Shown: positions 17,419-26,127, counted from the stretch's first letter. The stretch: DNA of 64,000 nucleotides from DATFDN01 sp963830565 (GCA_963830565.1 CAWHMO010000010.1:248001-312000), one strand, 5' to 3'. Numbers and translations: made by a program. Notes: a model not told the origin generated them from the letters alone.

Positions 17419-18360
17419 ATGCCGGTCGATCCGCAGATTCAGGCCTTGCTCGACGCGGCCAAGGAATTCCCGCCGATCCAGACGCTCTCGCCCGAGCAGG
17501 CCCGCGAGCAATACGCGGCCCGTCCGATCGAGGGATTGCGTGTCCCCGAGATCGCAAGCGCCGCGGACCGGATGATCGATGGCCCCGGCGGGACGCTCGG
17601 GTTGCGCATCTACACGCCGCTCGGTCAAGGCCCGTTCCCGCTTCTCGTGTTCTTCCACGGCAGCGGCTTCGTGGTGTGCAGCCTCGATACGCACGACGCG
17701 ATGTGCCGCAACCTGTGCGCCGGCGCCGGCTGCGTCGTCGCCTCGGTCGATTACCGGCTGGCGCCCGAGCACAAATTCCCCGCCGCGCCCGAGGACTGCC
17801 TGCACGCCACACGCTGGGCCGGCGCGAACGCCACGATCCTTGGCGCGGACCCGGAGCGCATCGCGGTGGGCGGCGACAGCGCGGGCGGCAACCTCGCCGC
17901 CGTCACCGCGCTGCGCATACGCGACGAGGGCGGCCCGGGATTGCGCGCGCAGCTGCTGATCTACCCGGTCACTGACTACTGGAAACCTGGCACGCCGTCC
18001 TACGCCGAGAACGCCGAGGGCTACGGGCTGACGCGCGCCGGCATGGAGTGGTTCTGGGACCATTATCTTGCGAGCCCGGAGGACGCCCGCAACCCGCACG
18101 CCGCGCCGCTGCGCGCGCCCGACCTGCACGGCCTGCCACCGGCACTGGTGATCACCGCCGAATACGACCCGCTGCGCGACGAGGCCGAACTCTACGCCGC
18201 CCGCCTGCGCGAGGCCGGCGTGCCGGCCGAGCTGGTGCGCTACGCGGGCATGAATCACGGCTTCTTCTTCTGGCCCGGTATCGTCGATGTGGCGAGCACG
18301 GCGCTCGACGCGGCAAGCGCATGGCTCCGCCGCGCGTTCGCGACCGGAGGCACGCAATGA
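17419..18360 (+). CDS. Alpha/beta hydrolase, hormone-sensitive-lipase family
   Basis: 313 aa esterase. The oxyanion motif reads HGSGF instead of the usual HGGGF. The nucleophile Ser lies in GDSAGG near residue 155, the acid is in EYDPLRDEA and the His in NHGFF. DYRLAPEHKFPAAPED is a family hallmark. It hydrolyses short acyl esters. A GGGAGG ribosome site precedes the ATG. The stop overlaps (ATGA) the start of a tiny open frame that looks like the 5' remnant of a third operon gene. Confidence 0.9.
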   Translation: MPVDPQIQALLDAAKEFPPIQTLSPEQAREQYAARPIEGLRVPEIASAADRMIDGPGGTLGLRIYTPLGQGPFPLLVFFHGSGFVVCSLDTHDAMCRNLCAGAGCVVASVDYRLAPEHKFPAAPEDCLHATRWAGANATILGADPERIAVGGDSAGGNLAAVTALRIRDEGGPGLRAQLLIYPVTDYWKPGTPSYAENAEGYGLTRAGMEWFWDHYLASPEDARNPHAAPLRAPDLHGLPPALVITAEYDPLRDEAELYAARLREAGVPAELVRYAGMNHGFFFWPGIVDVASTALDAASAWLRRAFATGGTQ

Positions 18361-18383
18361 CCGACCGCTACGCCGATTGTTGA
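18357..18383 (+). pseudogene. 5' remnant of a lost operon gene
   Basis: An ATG overlaps the esterase stop in the ATGA style typical of translationally coupled genes, but the frame reads only MTDRYADC before a stop. I read this as the first codons of a gene whose body was replaced when the toxin-antitoxin/IS segment arrived. The length is too short to identify it. Confidence 0.35.
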
Positions 18384-18407
18384 TTGGACGAAGGTGGGGG
18401 ATAATCT

Positions 18408-18423
18408 TGACCAACCTTGGTCA
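18408..18423. promoter_or_regulatory. Palindrome upstream of antitoxin remnant
   Basis: TGACCAA-CC-TTGGTCA, a perfect 7-bp inverted repeat, ends 11 bp before the antitoxin start. Type II toxin-antitoxin operons are autoregulated through such sites, so this is the likely operator. Confidence 0.4.
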
Positions 18424-18433
18424 GGACCGTCGC

Positions 18434-18460
18434 GTGGATACCATCAACCTCTACGAGGCC
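18434..18460 (+). pseudogene. Antitoxin (Phd/YefM family), N-terminal fragment
   Basis: A GTG start gives VDTINLYEA, the characteristic opening of Phd-type antitoxins (INLYEAK). The frame then runs into transposon sequence. The rest of the antitoxin reappears at 19182, after the transposase. Confidence 0.5.
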
Positions 18461-19181
18461 ATCTGGGAACATCTTGCGTCATCTGAGTTGCTTGTGGTCC
18501 GGTGGCAGGGGCCGATCCGTGAGGGGCGCAGAGTGTGGACGACCGAGAACCGCGGCCGCTACGACCGCAGCAAGCTGCGCTACCCGAGTGACCTGACCGA
18601 CGCGGAGTGGGCGTTCATCGAGCCGCTGATCCCACCCGCCAAGCGTGGCGGCAACAAGCGCACGGTGGACGTGCGCGAGGTCGTCAACGGGGCCTTGTAT
18701 ATCTTGAGCGCGGGCTGCCAGTGGGCGGCGCTGCCCAAGGACCTGCCGGCGCGCAGCACAGTGTGGGACTACTTCCGGCGCTGGGACGACGAGGGCACGC
18801 TCGACCGCATCCACCACGCGCTCTATGTCCAGTGCCGCGAGCAGGCCGGGCGAGGCTTGCCAAAGGTTCCATTCGGCGCAGCCGGATGGAATGGCAAGAC
18901 GAGGGGCGAGGCAAGTCCCTCGGCGGCAATCATCGACAGCCAGAGTGTCAAGAGTGCGGAAAAGGGGGGCGCTCGGTCGATCCGTCGGGGTATGACGCAG
19001 GCAAGAAGATCAAGGGCAAGAAGCGGCACGTCCTCGTCGATACGCAAGGTCTGCTGATGCAAGCCATCGTCCACGCCGCCGATGTCCAGGATCGCGACGG
19101 TGGCGTGCTGCTGATGGGCGCCCTGTTCGGTCTATTCCCGTTCCTGCTCAAGCTCTACGCCGACAGCGGCTATCAGAGCCG
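18461..19181 (+). mobile_element. Truncated IS5-family insertion sequence inside an antitoxin gene
   Basis: The insertion is delimited by the two halves of one antitoxin gene, so the boundaries are approximate (within ~10 bp). No clear terminal inverted repeats or target duplication are visible, and the 3' third of the transposase is missing, so the element is defective and immobile on its own. Confidence 0.6.
18533..19181 (+). pseudogene. IS5-family transposase, 3' truncated, with slippery-site frame change
   Basis: Starts with GTG (VWTTENRGRYDRSKL) after GAGGGG. The N-terminal domain YPSDLTDAEWAFIEPLIPP is the DUF4096-type opening of IS5/IS427 transposases. The DDE part follows, with IIDSQSVKSAEKGG, then GYDAGKKIKGKKRHVLVDT after a -1 shift, and KLYADSGYQ. 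The shift falls on AAAAGGGGGG at about 18960-18969, a classic slippery sequence used for programmed -1 frameshifting in this IS group, so it need not be damage. The normal C-terminal ERTFAW catalytic region is absent. Confidence 0.75.
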
Positions 19182-19390
19182 ACTTTCGCAATGGGTGGAG
19201 GCGTGCCGCCAGGAAAGAGGAAATCATCATCGCCAAGGCCGGACGCCCGCTTGCCCGTCTGGTGCCCCTCGCCCACCAGGCAGGCCCGCGACCGCTCGGC
19301 CTGCTCGCCGGCGAGGTGCGCGTCGGCGCGGATTTTGACGAGCCATTACCCACGACAATCCGCGAGGCGTTCGAGGGCAAGCCGCCCTGA
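19182..19390 (+). pseudogene. Antitoxin (Phd/YefM family), C-terminal fragment
   Basis: Directly after the transposase remnant the sequence reads SRLSQWVEACRQE, then (after one extra A near 19216) EEIIIAKAGRPLARLVPL and ends PTTIREAFEGKPP. The IIIAK-GRP-A-LVP block is the diagnostic end of the Phd DNA-binding/dimer domain. Together with 18434-18460 it reconstitutes a ~80-residue antitoxin. Confidence 0.6.
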
Positions 19391-19887
19391 GATTACTGCT
19401 GGATACGCACGTCCTGATCTGGGCCGTGGCAGCGCCTGCCGCCAGTGCGCCCGTAGGGCCAGCCACTCCGGCGATTACTAGTGGATACGCACGTCCTCCT
19501 TTGGGCGGGACGCGGCACGCTTGGACGAGCGCGCCCGCACAGCGATCGTCTCTCCCGGACGCAGGTGCGCTCTCAGGCAGCGGCGGTTGACGGCGACACC
19601 AGGTCCTGATCAGTGCCGCGACGGCGTGGGAGATCGCGATCAAGCGGGCGCTCGGCCGGTTGGAGTTCCCTTTGGAGCGGTTCGGGGAGACGATGGAGCG
19701 CATGGGCTTCGAGCCCCTGCCGATCCACCCCGGACACGCGATCGCCGCCGGCGGGCTGTCCCGCCTGCACGACGATCCGTTTGCTCGGATGCTGGCGGCC
19801 CAGGCTCAGCTTGAGAACTTGGTGCTGATTTCGGAGGACGCCGCTGTCGCCCGCTATGACGTGCGTGTTTTGGGCCTTGGGTCGTAA
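19387..19887 (+). pseudogene. VapC-type PIN-domain toxin, degenerate
   Basis: Overlaps the antitoxin stop, as expected for a TA pair. It opens with RLLLDTHVLIW (PIN metal-site Asp); a second copy of this start, LLVDTHVLLWAG, follows 82 bp later. Pieces of one toxin then occur in different frames: LDERARTAIVSPGR, ISAATAWEIAIKRALGRL, and the intact end GLSRLHDDPFARMLAAQAQ, LISEDAAVARYDV. At least three frame changes mean no full toxin can be made. PIN toxins are RNases that cut tRNA or rRNA; this copy is presumably inactive. Confidence 0.65.
19391..19506. repeat. 34-bp imperfect direct repeat of the toxin gene start
   Basis: GATTACTGCTGGATACGCAC at 19391 recurs as GATTACTAGTGGATACGCAC at 19473, with similarity continuing over 34 bp. 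This partial duplication of the vapC 5' end suggests two related TA modules recombined here. Confidence 0.6.
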
Positions 19888-19896
19888 ACTGCCGCA

Positions 19897-20772
19897 TCAC
19901 TCTCGCGCCAACGGATGCCGCGCCACTACCTCGCGCAGCCGCTCGGCCTCGACATGCGTGTAGATCTCGGTCGTGGTGATGTCGGCGTGGCCCAGCAGCA
20001 GTTGGAGACTGCGCAGATCGGCGCCGCGCGCCAGCATGTGGCTGGCGAAGGAGTGGCGCAGTACGTGCGGCGAGACGCGGGCGGGGTCAAGGCCGCCGCG
20101 CAGCGCCGCCTGCTTGAGCACCAGCGCGAAGCCCTGGCGCGTCATCGGCTGCCTGGGGTCGCGGCCGGGAAACAGCCAGAGGTCCGGCTTGCGGCCCGCC
20201 AGCATCGCCGCCGCCGCGGCCTTCGCTGCTTCCGACAGCGGCACCATACGCTCCCGCCCGCCCTTGCCGCGCACCAGCAGCATCGCCGCGTCGGGCGCGA
20301 GGTCGGCGGCCCGCAGCGACAGCACCTCGCTTACGCGCAGGCCGGTGGCGTACAGCACCTCCAGCGCGGCGCGGGCCATCGCGCCGGTGGGGCCGGGCAG
20401 ATCGGCCGCGCCCGCCATCAGGGAATCGACCTCCTGCTCAGTCAGGTAGCGGGGCAACGTGCGCCCGAGCCGGGGGGAATCCAGCAGCGCCGCCGGATCG
20501 TCGGCGCGTACGCCCTCGCGCAGCAAGAACCGGTAATACTGCCGCGCCGCCGAAAGCCGGCGCGCGGCGGTGCGGGCGGACAATTCGGCGCCGTGCATCG
20601 CACCGAGATAGGCCTGCAGCACGCCGGCCTCGGCGCTAGCGAGAGTCGTTCCCGACGCGGCGGCAAAGGCCGCCAGATCCTCGAGATCGGCACGGTAGGC
20701 GATAAGCGTGTTGCGCGCCGCGCCGCGCTCGGCGGCCAGCATCTCCAGGAACGCCTCCAGATGGCGCTCCAT
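19897..20772 (-). CDS. xerD: Tyrosine site-specific recombinase XerD
   Basis: 291 aa, the usual XerC/D length. The N-terminal core-binding domain (to ~105) has the family's RNTLIAYRADLEDL. The catalytic domain carries Arg146 (ATGLRVSE), Lys170 (GKGGRER), His236-x2-Arg239 (HVLRHSFASH), His262 (LLGHADITTTEIYTH) and nucleophile Tyr271. It resolves chromosome dimers at dif with XerC. A 47-codon membrane-peptide gene lies 8 bp upstream. XerD rather than XerC is preferred from the AroK/AroB neighbourhood and motif style, but the two are similar. Confidence 0.92.
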   Translation of the reverse strand: MERHLEAFLEMLAAERGAARNTLIAYRADLEDLAAFAAASGTTLASAEAGVLQAYLGAMHGAELSARTAARRLSAARQYYRFLLREGVRADDPAALLDSPRLGRTLPRYLTEQEVDSLMAGAADLPGPTGAMARAALEVLYATGLRVSEVLSLRAADLAPDAAMLLVRGKGGRERMVPLSEAAKAAAAAMLAGRKPDLWLFPGRDPRQPMTRQGFALVLKQAALRGGLDPARVSPHVLRHSFASHMLARGADLRSLQLLLGHADITTTEIYTHVEAERLREVVARHPLARE

Positions 20773-20780
20773 GCGGCGCT

Positions 20781-20924
20781 TCAGCGCGGGTGGAAGTCGG
20801 CGTTGGGCAAGGTTCGCTCGACCGGGTGCGCGGCGGGAGTGGGCGGGAAGGCGCCCAGATACACCACGCCCCCGATCACCAAGGCCAGCCCTCCGGCGAC
20901 CACGATCATGAACACGCGGGCCAT
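20781..20924 (-). CDS. 47-aa single-pass membrane peptide upstream of xerD
   Basis: A short frame of 47 codons runs from an ATG whose leader has GAGG (minus strand ...GTTCGAGGTGAGGCGATGG) to a TGA 8 bp before xerD. The product has one membrane helix (MIVVAGGLALVIGGVVYLGA), then a short periplasmic tail ending TLPNADFHPR. Good start, compact organisation and spacing to xerD support it as a real gene. No function is known. Confidence 0.6.
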   Translation of the reverse strand: MARVFMIVVAGGLALVIGGVVYLGAFPPTPAAHPVERTLPNADFHPR

Positions 20925-21007
20925 CGCCTCACCTCGAACCGAACCGGTAGGCGCCGACTCGGCGCCGCTTGGCCACCGGCGTGGCGCATGTGCTACCGTT
21001 TCGGATC

Positions 21008-22688
21008 ATGACACGCAACATCGCCGTGCAGGAGCGGACGGCTTCGGACGAACCGATCATCAAGCGAACCATTGTGCTGGTAGGGCTGATGGGTGCCGGC
21101 AAGACCTCGATCGGGCGCCGGCTCGCGGCTCGGCTCGGCCTGCCGTTCCGCGATGCCGATGTGGAGATCGAGGCCGCCGCCGGCTGCACCATCCCCGAGC
21201 TGTTCGCGCGCTATGGCGAGCAGGCCTTCCGCGACGGCGAGCGGCGGGTCATTCGCCGGCTTCTCACGGGCGGGCCGATGGTGCTGGCCTTCGGCGGGGG
21301 CGCGTTCATGGACCCGCGCACGCGCGCGGCAGTGCGGCAGGTCGGGACATCGGTGTGGCTGCGCTGCCCGTTGCCGGTGCTGGCACGCCGGGTCGCCGGG
21401 CGCGACCATCGGCCGCTGCTGGCCGGGGGAGACGCGGCGGAAATCCTGGAGCGGCTGACGGCGGTGCGCGACCCGATCTATGCCGAGGCCGACGTGATCG
21501 TTAACTGCGGCGATGAGGGATTGGAGAGCACGACCATGCGGGTGATGGATGCGGTCCTTGGCTATCGCCCGCCGCACCGGCTTCCGGTCGCGCTGCCCAG
21601 CACGCGCTACGAGGTGGTGATCGGCGATGGACTGCTGCCCCGCGCCGGGGCGCTGCTCAGCCCGGTGCTGGCGCAGCGGCGCGCGATCGTCGTCACCGAC
21701 GCCGTTGTCGCCCGGCTGCATCTGCCGGCGCTGCTCGCGGGCCTCGCAGAGACCGGGATCGCGGCGGGGCACATCGTCGTGCCGGCCGGGCGAGAGCAGC
21801 AAGACCATCGAGACCTGGGCCCGCGTCGTGAACGACCTGCTGGCCGCGCGTGTGGAGCGGGGCACGACGGTGATCGCGCTGGGCGGCGGCGTGGTGGGCG
21901 ATCTCGCGGGCTTCGCCGCCGCCGCCACGCTGCGCGGCCTGCCCTTCGTGCAGGTGCCGACGACCCTGCTCGCGCAGGTCGATTCCTCGGTGGGCGGCAA
22001 GACCGGGGTGAACACCAAGCATGGCAAGAACCTGGCCGGCGCCTTCCATCAGCCGCGCGCGGTGCTGGCCGATACCGCGACCCTCGCCACCCTGCCGGCG
22101 CGGGAGCTGCGCGCGGGATATGCGGAGATCGCCAAGGCTGGGCTGATCGGCGATGCCGAGTTATTCGCCTGGTGCGAGAGGAACGGCGCCTCCGTGGTGC
22201 GCGGGAATCGCGAGGCGCAGGCGCAGGCGGTGCTGCGCGCCTGCGCCTTCAAGGCTGCCGTGGTCGGTCTCGATGAGCGGGAGGAGCAGCCGAGCGACGG
22301 CCGCGCGCTGCTGAACCTGGGCCATACCTTCGGTCACGCACTGGAAGCCGAGTACGGCTACACTGGCGGTTTGCTGCACGGCGAAGCAGTGGCGGTCGGG
22401 CTCGGCCTGGCGTTCCGCCTCTCGGCGAGACTTGACCTCTGCGCCGACGAGGATGCCGCCCGTGTGGTCGAGCACGTCGCCTCGGTCGGGCTGCCGGCGG
22501 AGCTGCGCATGCTCAATCGCCGCTTCTCGGCCAAGACGCTGATCGGCCACATGCGTCGCGACAAGAAGGTGCGCGACGGCGCGCTGACCTTCGTGCTCGC
22601 GCGCGGCATCGGCCGGGCGTTCACGACCAGGGACGTGGACCCGGAGGCGGTGACGGAGCTGCTGCGTGACGAGGGGTGCGAGGCGTAG
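21008..22688 (+). CDS. aroKB: Shikimate kinase - 3-dehydroquinate synthase fusion (one frameshift)
   Basis: About 560 aa. The N-terminal ~180 residues are shikimate kinase: Walker A GLMGAGKTS, DADVEIE and GGGAFMDPRTR. With no stop between, the chain continues as 3-dehydroquinate synthase: YEVVIGDGLL, GESSKTIETWARV, LGGGVVGDLAGF, PTTLLAQVDSSVGGKTGVN, and GHTFGHALEAEYGY with metal-binding histidines. These are steps 2 and 5 of the shikimate pathway. One extra G near 21788-21790 (GCCGGGCGAG where GCCGGCGAG is needed) breaks the AroB frame. Because every AroB motif is intact on either side, I treat it as a sequence error. The fused order AroK-AroB is in-frame in the DNA itself. Confidence 0.85.
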
Positions 22689-22783
22689 CGGGCCTGGCGC
22701 CGGCAGCGTCCCCGGTCGGAATCCCCGCCGCGGGCTGAAAGGAGGCTCCGTCCTTCCGGTTCAGGGCGCCGGCTTGTCGCCGA

Positions 22784-22800
22784 ATAGGGTAGCCCCCTAT
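22784..22800. promoter_or_regulatory. Candidate DmeR operator
   Basis: ATAGGG-N5-CCCTAT, an inverted repeat of G/C tract flanked by A/T, as expected for RcnR/DmeR-type metal repressors. It ends 16 bp before the dmeR ATG at 22817 and overlaps a possible upstream ATG (22799), arguing for the downstream start. Confidence 0.55.
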
Positions 22801-22816
22801 GATACCCACCAAGCAC

Positions 22817-23095
22817 ATGACCCATACGGTACGAGAGAAACAGAAGCTGCTGGCGCGGGTACGTCGCATCCGGGGACAGGTCGAGGCGGTCGAGCGCGCC
22901 CTGGAAGCCGAAGCCGGCTGCGAGCAGGTGATGCACCTGCTCGCGAGCACCCGCGCCGCAATGGCCGGGCTGATGGCCGAAGTGGTCGAGGACCATGTGC
23001 GCACGCACCTGATCGATCCCGAGCTGCATCCGGGCGCCCTGAACGAGGAAGCAGCGGAGCAGTTGCTCGCGGTCGTCCGCACCTACCTGAAGTAG
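22817..23095 (+). CDS. dmeR: Nickel/cobalt-responsive repressor, RcnR/CsoR family
   Basis: 92 aa from MTHTVREKQKLLARVRRIRG (alternative ATG at 22799). All-helical CsoR-family fold: the N-terminal His next to the start and the helix-2 Cys (EAGCEQVMHLLA) plus HVRTHL are the metal ligands of the RcnR/DmeR subgroup. DNA binding is lost when Ni or Co binds, opening the operon. It is followed 11 bp later by dmeF, so regulator and exporter are one unit as in the described dmeRF operon of rhizobia. Confidence 0.85.
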   Translation: MTHTVREKQKLLARVRRIRGQVEAVERALEAEAGCEQVMHLLASTRAAMAGLMAEVVEDHVRTHLIDPELHPGALNEEAAEQLLAVVRTYLK

Positions 23096-23106
23096 GAAGG
23101 GCAGGC

Positions 23107-24357
23107 ATGGCCGACATCCATGGTTCCGTGGCGCCCGCCGGGCATAGCCACGTCTTCCTGGGCGAAGGCCACAAGCACGCGGAGCGCCGGACCTGGGCCG
23201 TCATCTGGCTGTGCGGAGCCATGATGGCACTCGAGATCATTGGCGGCGCCTTGTTCGGCTCGATCGCCCTGGTCGCCGATGGCCTGCACATGAGCACCCA
23301 TGCCGGGGCGCTGTTGCTGGCGGCCCTGGCCTACAGCTACGCCCGCAAGCACGCGGGCGATCCTCGCTTTACCTTCGGGACCGGCAAGCTGGGCGACCTC
23401 GCCGGGTTCACCAGCGCCATCGTGCTGGCGATGATCGCAATCCTTATCGGCTATGAAGCCGCCAGTCGCTTCATTGCCCCGGTGCCGATCCGCTTCGCCG
23501 AGGCCATCCCTATCGCGGTCCTCGGGCTGGTGGTGAACGTGGCCTCCGCATGGCTGCTTTTCAGCGGTGGTCACCACCATCACGGCGACGCCCATGGGCG
23601 CGGACACGATCATGTCCACGAACCCGAGAAGGAGCACCGAATCGCCACACCGGACGGAGTGCTAATCCTGAGTGTCTTCGAGGAGCGCCATCCGCCGGTC
23701 TTTCGCATCCGTGCCGAGGGTGCGTCCGCTCCGGCGGCCCGAGCTGATGCGATCGAGACGGTGCGTCCGGACGGCGCGCGCCAAGTCTTCGCTCTGGAGG
23801 AGCGCGGACCTTACCTTCAGAGCGTACAGGAGATTCCGGAGCCGCACGCCTTCACCGCGAATGTCCGCGTGAACGATCGCGATTACCCGGTCGCCTTCGA
23901 GGAGCACGACCATCCCCATGCCCCCGGCGCCGCGCATCGGGACAACAACATGCGCGCGGCGATCGTCCATGTCATGGCCGATGCGGCGGTCTCGCTCCTG
24001 GTCATCTTCGGGCTGCTGCTGGCCCGTGCCTTCGGCTGGCTCTGGATGGACCCCCTGGCAGGCATCGCAGGCGCGGTCGTCATCGCCAGCTGGTCGTATG
24101 GGCTGATCAGGGACACCGGCGCCATCCTGCTCGATATGAGCCCGGACCGAGAGGTCGAGCAGGGCATCCGGCGTACCGTGGAGGCGGACGGGGACCGGCT
24201 GATCGACTTGCACGTCTGGCGGCTCGGCCCCGGCCATTTGGGCGCCATCGTTTCCGTCATTACGCGCCAGTCCCGCGATCCGAGATTCTACCGCGAGCGG
24301 CTGGCCCGCTTCCGCTCGCTCTCGCACATCACCGTCGAGGTCCAGCGGGCCACCTGA
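23107..24357 (+). CDS. dmeF: Cation diffusion facilitator, cobalt/nickel exporter
   Basis: 416 aa. Six-helix CDF transporter with paired site-A motifs: ALVADGLHMSTHAG in helix 2 and AAIVHVMADAAVS in helix 5. A long His-rich cytoplasmic insert (SGGHHHHGDAHGRGHDHVH) separates the helix groups, and a further ~90-residue loop (FEERHPPVFRIRAEG onward) carries the DmeF-specific domain. It exports Co2+ and Ni2+ by proton exchange. AGGAAGGGCAGG upstream is a strong ribosome site. Confidence 0.9.
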   Translation: MADIHGSVAPAGHSHVFLGEGHKHAERRTWAVIWLCGAMMALEIIGGALFGSIALVADGLHMSTHAGALLLAALAYSYARKHAGDPRFTFGTGKLGDLAGFTSAIVLAMIAILIGYEAASRFIAPVPIRFAEAIPIAVLGLVVNVASAWLLFSGGHHHHGDAHGRGHDHVHEPEKEHRIATPDGVLILSVFEERHPPVFRIRAEGASAPAARADAIETVRPDGARQVFALEERGPYLQSVQEIPEPHAFTANVRVNDRDYPVAFEEHDHPHAPGAAHRDNNMRAAIVHVMADAAVSLLVIFGLLLARAFGWLWMDPLAGIAGAVVIASWSYGLIRDTGAILLDMSPDREVEQGIRRTVEADGDRLIDLHVWRLGPGHLGAIVSVITRQSRDPRFYRERLARFRSLSHITVEVQRAT

Positions 24358-24428
24358 TCCTGGCGCCCCTTGGCTTCCGCCGTGCCTGCGCCATAGTGGC
24401 GCGGACACAGCCTTAAGGGACGCCGATC

Positions 24429-24926
24429 GTGCCGGTGGACAAGCAGACCTACCGCGAGGCCATGGCCCGGCTGGGGGCGGCGGTGAACGTCATCACCACC
24501 GACGGGCCCGGCGGACGGGCGGGCTTCACCGCCTCGGCGGTGTGCAGCGTGACCGACACCCCGCCCACCCTTCTGGTCTGCGCCAATCGCGCCAACGATT
24601 CCTATCCGGCGCTGCGGGCCAACGGCGTGTTGTGCGTGAACACGCTGACCGCCTCGCACGAGGAGGTCTCGGCGGTGTTCGCGGGCATGACCGAGCACAG
24701 CGTCGATCGCCGCTTCGAGGTCGGTGTCTGGGATGTGCTGGTCACGGCCGCCCCCGCCTTGCAAGGCGCGGCGGTCGCCTTCGACTGCCGCATCGACCAG
24801 GTCGTGGAGGTAGGCACGCATGACGTGTTCTTCTGCGCTGTGGAGGCGGTGCGCATCGGCTCGGTGAGCGAGGCGCTGATCTATTACGGGCGCGGTTATC
24901 ATCACCTGCCGCATCCGCCGGTATGA
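24429..24926 (+). CDS. NADH:FMN flavin reductase (HpaC/RutF-like)
   Basis: 165 aa split-barrel flavin reductase starting at GTG. AVNVITTDGP and GFTASAVCSVTDTPPTLLVC are the FMN-binding signature of this family, and YYGRGYHHL is near the end. It supplies reduced flavin to a partner monooxygenase. The flavin-dependent monooxygenase gene begins 13 bp downstream, so the two are a two-component system. Confidence 0.88.
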   Translation: MPVDKQTYREAMARLGAAVNVITTDGPGGRAGFTASAVCSVTDTPPTLLVCANRANDSYPALRANGVLCVNTLTASHEEVSAVFAGMTEHSVDRRFEVGVWDVLVTAAPALQGAAVAFDCRIDQVVEVGTHDVFFCAVEAVRIGSVSEALIYYGRGYHHLPHPPV

Positions 24927-24939
24927 AGGGAAGGCAGGG

Positions 24940-26105
24940 ATGAAAGCTTCGGTGTTCTACCTGCCCAGCATCGGCAGTCGCGCCGAGATCGAGCAGGGCA
25001 TGGCCGGGATGCGCGCCGATCTATACCAGCGGATGCTGCGCGAGCTGTCCGAGCAGATCCGGCTGGCCGACGAGCTCGGCTACGATTCGGTCAGCTTCAC
25101 CGAGCATCATTTCCACATCGAGGGCTTCGAGCTGTCCAACAACCCGGTGCTGCTCGACCTCTATTTCGCGATGCAGACCAAGCGCATCCGCGTCGGCCAG
25201 CTGGGCATCGTGCTGCCGGCGTCGAACCCGATCCGGGTGGCCGAGGATATCGCCATGCTGGACCACATGACCGGCGGGCGTGCCTGCGCGGGTTTCGCGC
25301 GCGGCTATCAGCGGCGCTGGGTCGACGTCATGGCGCAGCAGACCCACGGCGTCCACGGCGCTCTGCCCGGCCAGCACGACGAGATCGACGCCGCCAACCG
25401 CGCCGCCTTCGAGGAGCACTTCCAGATCATCAAGAAGTGCTGGACCGAGGAGATGCTGTCGTTCCAGGGGCGGTTCTGGCGGATCCCGCCGCCCGAGGTG
25501 CCGTGGACGCTCGACACCACGCAGAAATGGGGCAAGGGCGTCGAAGGCGGGATGCTGCGTCGAGGTGGGCGTCGTGCCGAAACCGCTGCAAAAGCCGCAT
25601 CCGCCGATCTTCCTGCCGTTCGCCAGCAGCGAGAACAGCATCAGGTGGGCGGCGCGCGAGGGCGTGACGGCGATCCTGCCGCCGATGCATCCGGCGTACG
25701 AGCGCAAGCTGTACGACCTTTATGCGGAGGTCTCCGGCCGTCGCGCGCGGCCAGGGCACCGGCTTGTTGCGCGATGTCATTATCGCCGATACGGACGAGG
25801 AGGCGCGCGCGCTGTGGCGCGACTCCGGCCAGTTCTCCGGCCGCGCCTGGTTCGAGCCCTTCGGCTTCCGCAAGGGCCTGATGGACCCGGTTACCGGTGG
25901 CTTCCCGACCACGGAGGAGGCGATCGCGAACGGCTACGCGCTGGTCGGCACGGTGGACACGGTCAGTCGCGCGCTGGAGCAGAACATGAGGCGCCAGCCG
26001 GTCGACTGGCTGTTCTGCTACACCTACAACGCTCTGGTGCCGCACGCCGTGCTCATGAAGTCGATCGAGATGCTGTGGACGAAGGTGATGCCGCGCTTCG
26101 TGTAA
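24940..26105 (+). CDS. Luciferase-like (LLM) flavin-dependent monooxygenase (two frameshifts)
   Basis: About 387 aa. The TIM-barrel family signature is seen at SVSFTEHHFHIEGFELSNNP and GQLGIVLPASNPIRVAED. The reading frame changes twice: an extra T near 25560 (after KGVEGGMLR, continuing EVGVVPKPLQKPHPPIFLP) and an extra base near 25745 (after LYAEVSG, continuing GQGTGLLRDVIIADTDEEA). Each side reads as good protein, so these look like sequence errors. It oxidises an organic substrate with FMNH2 from the adjacent reductase. Substrate unknown. Confidence 0.8.
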
Positions 26106-26127
26106 TGGCGTACGGCGTGGCGCGCGC

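Noticed and set aside
22666..23106. Upstream extension of the dmeF frame
   Set aside because: It runs through dmeR in another frame; the ATG at 23107 has a strong ribosome site and matches family length.
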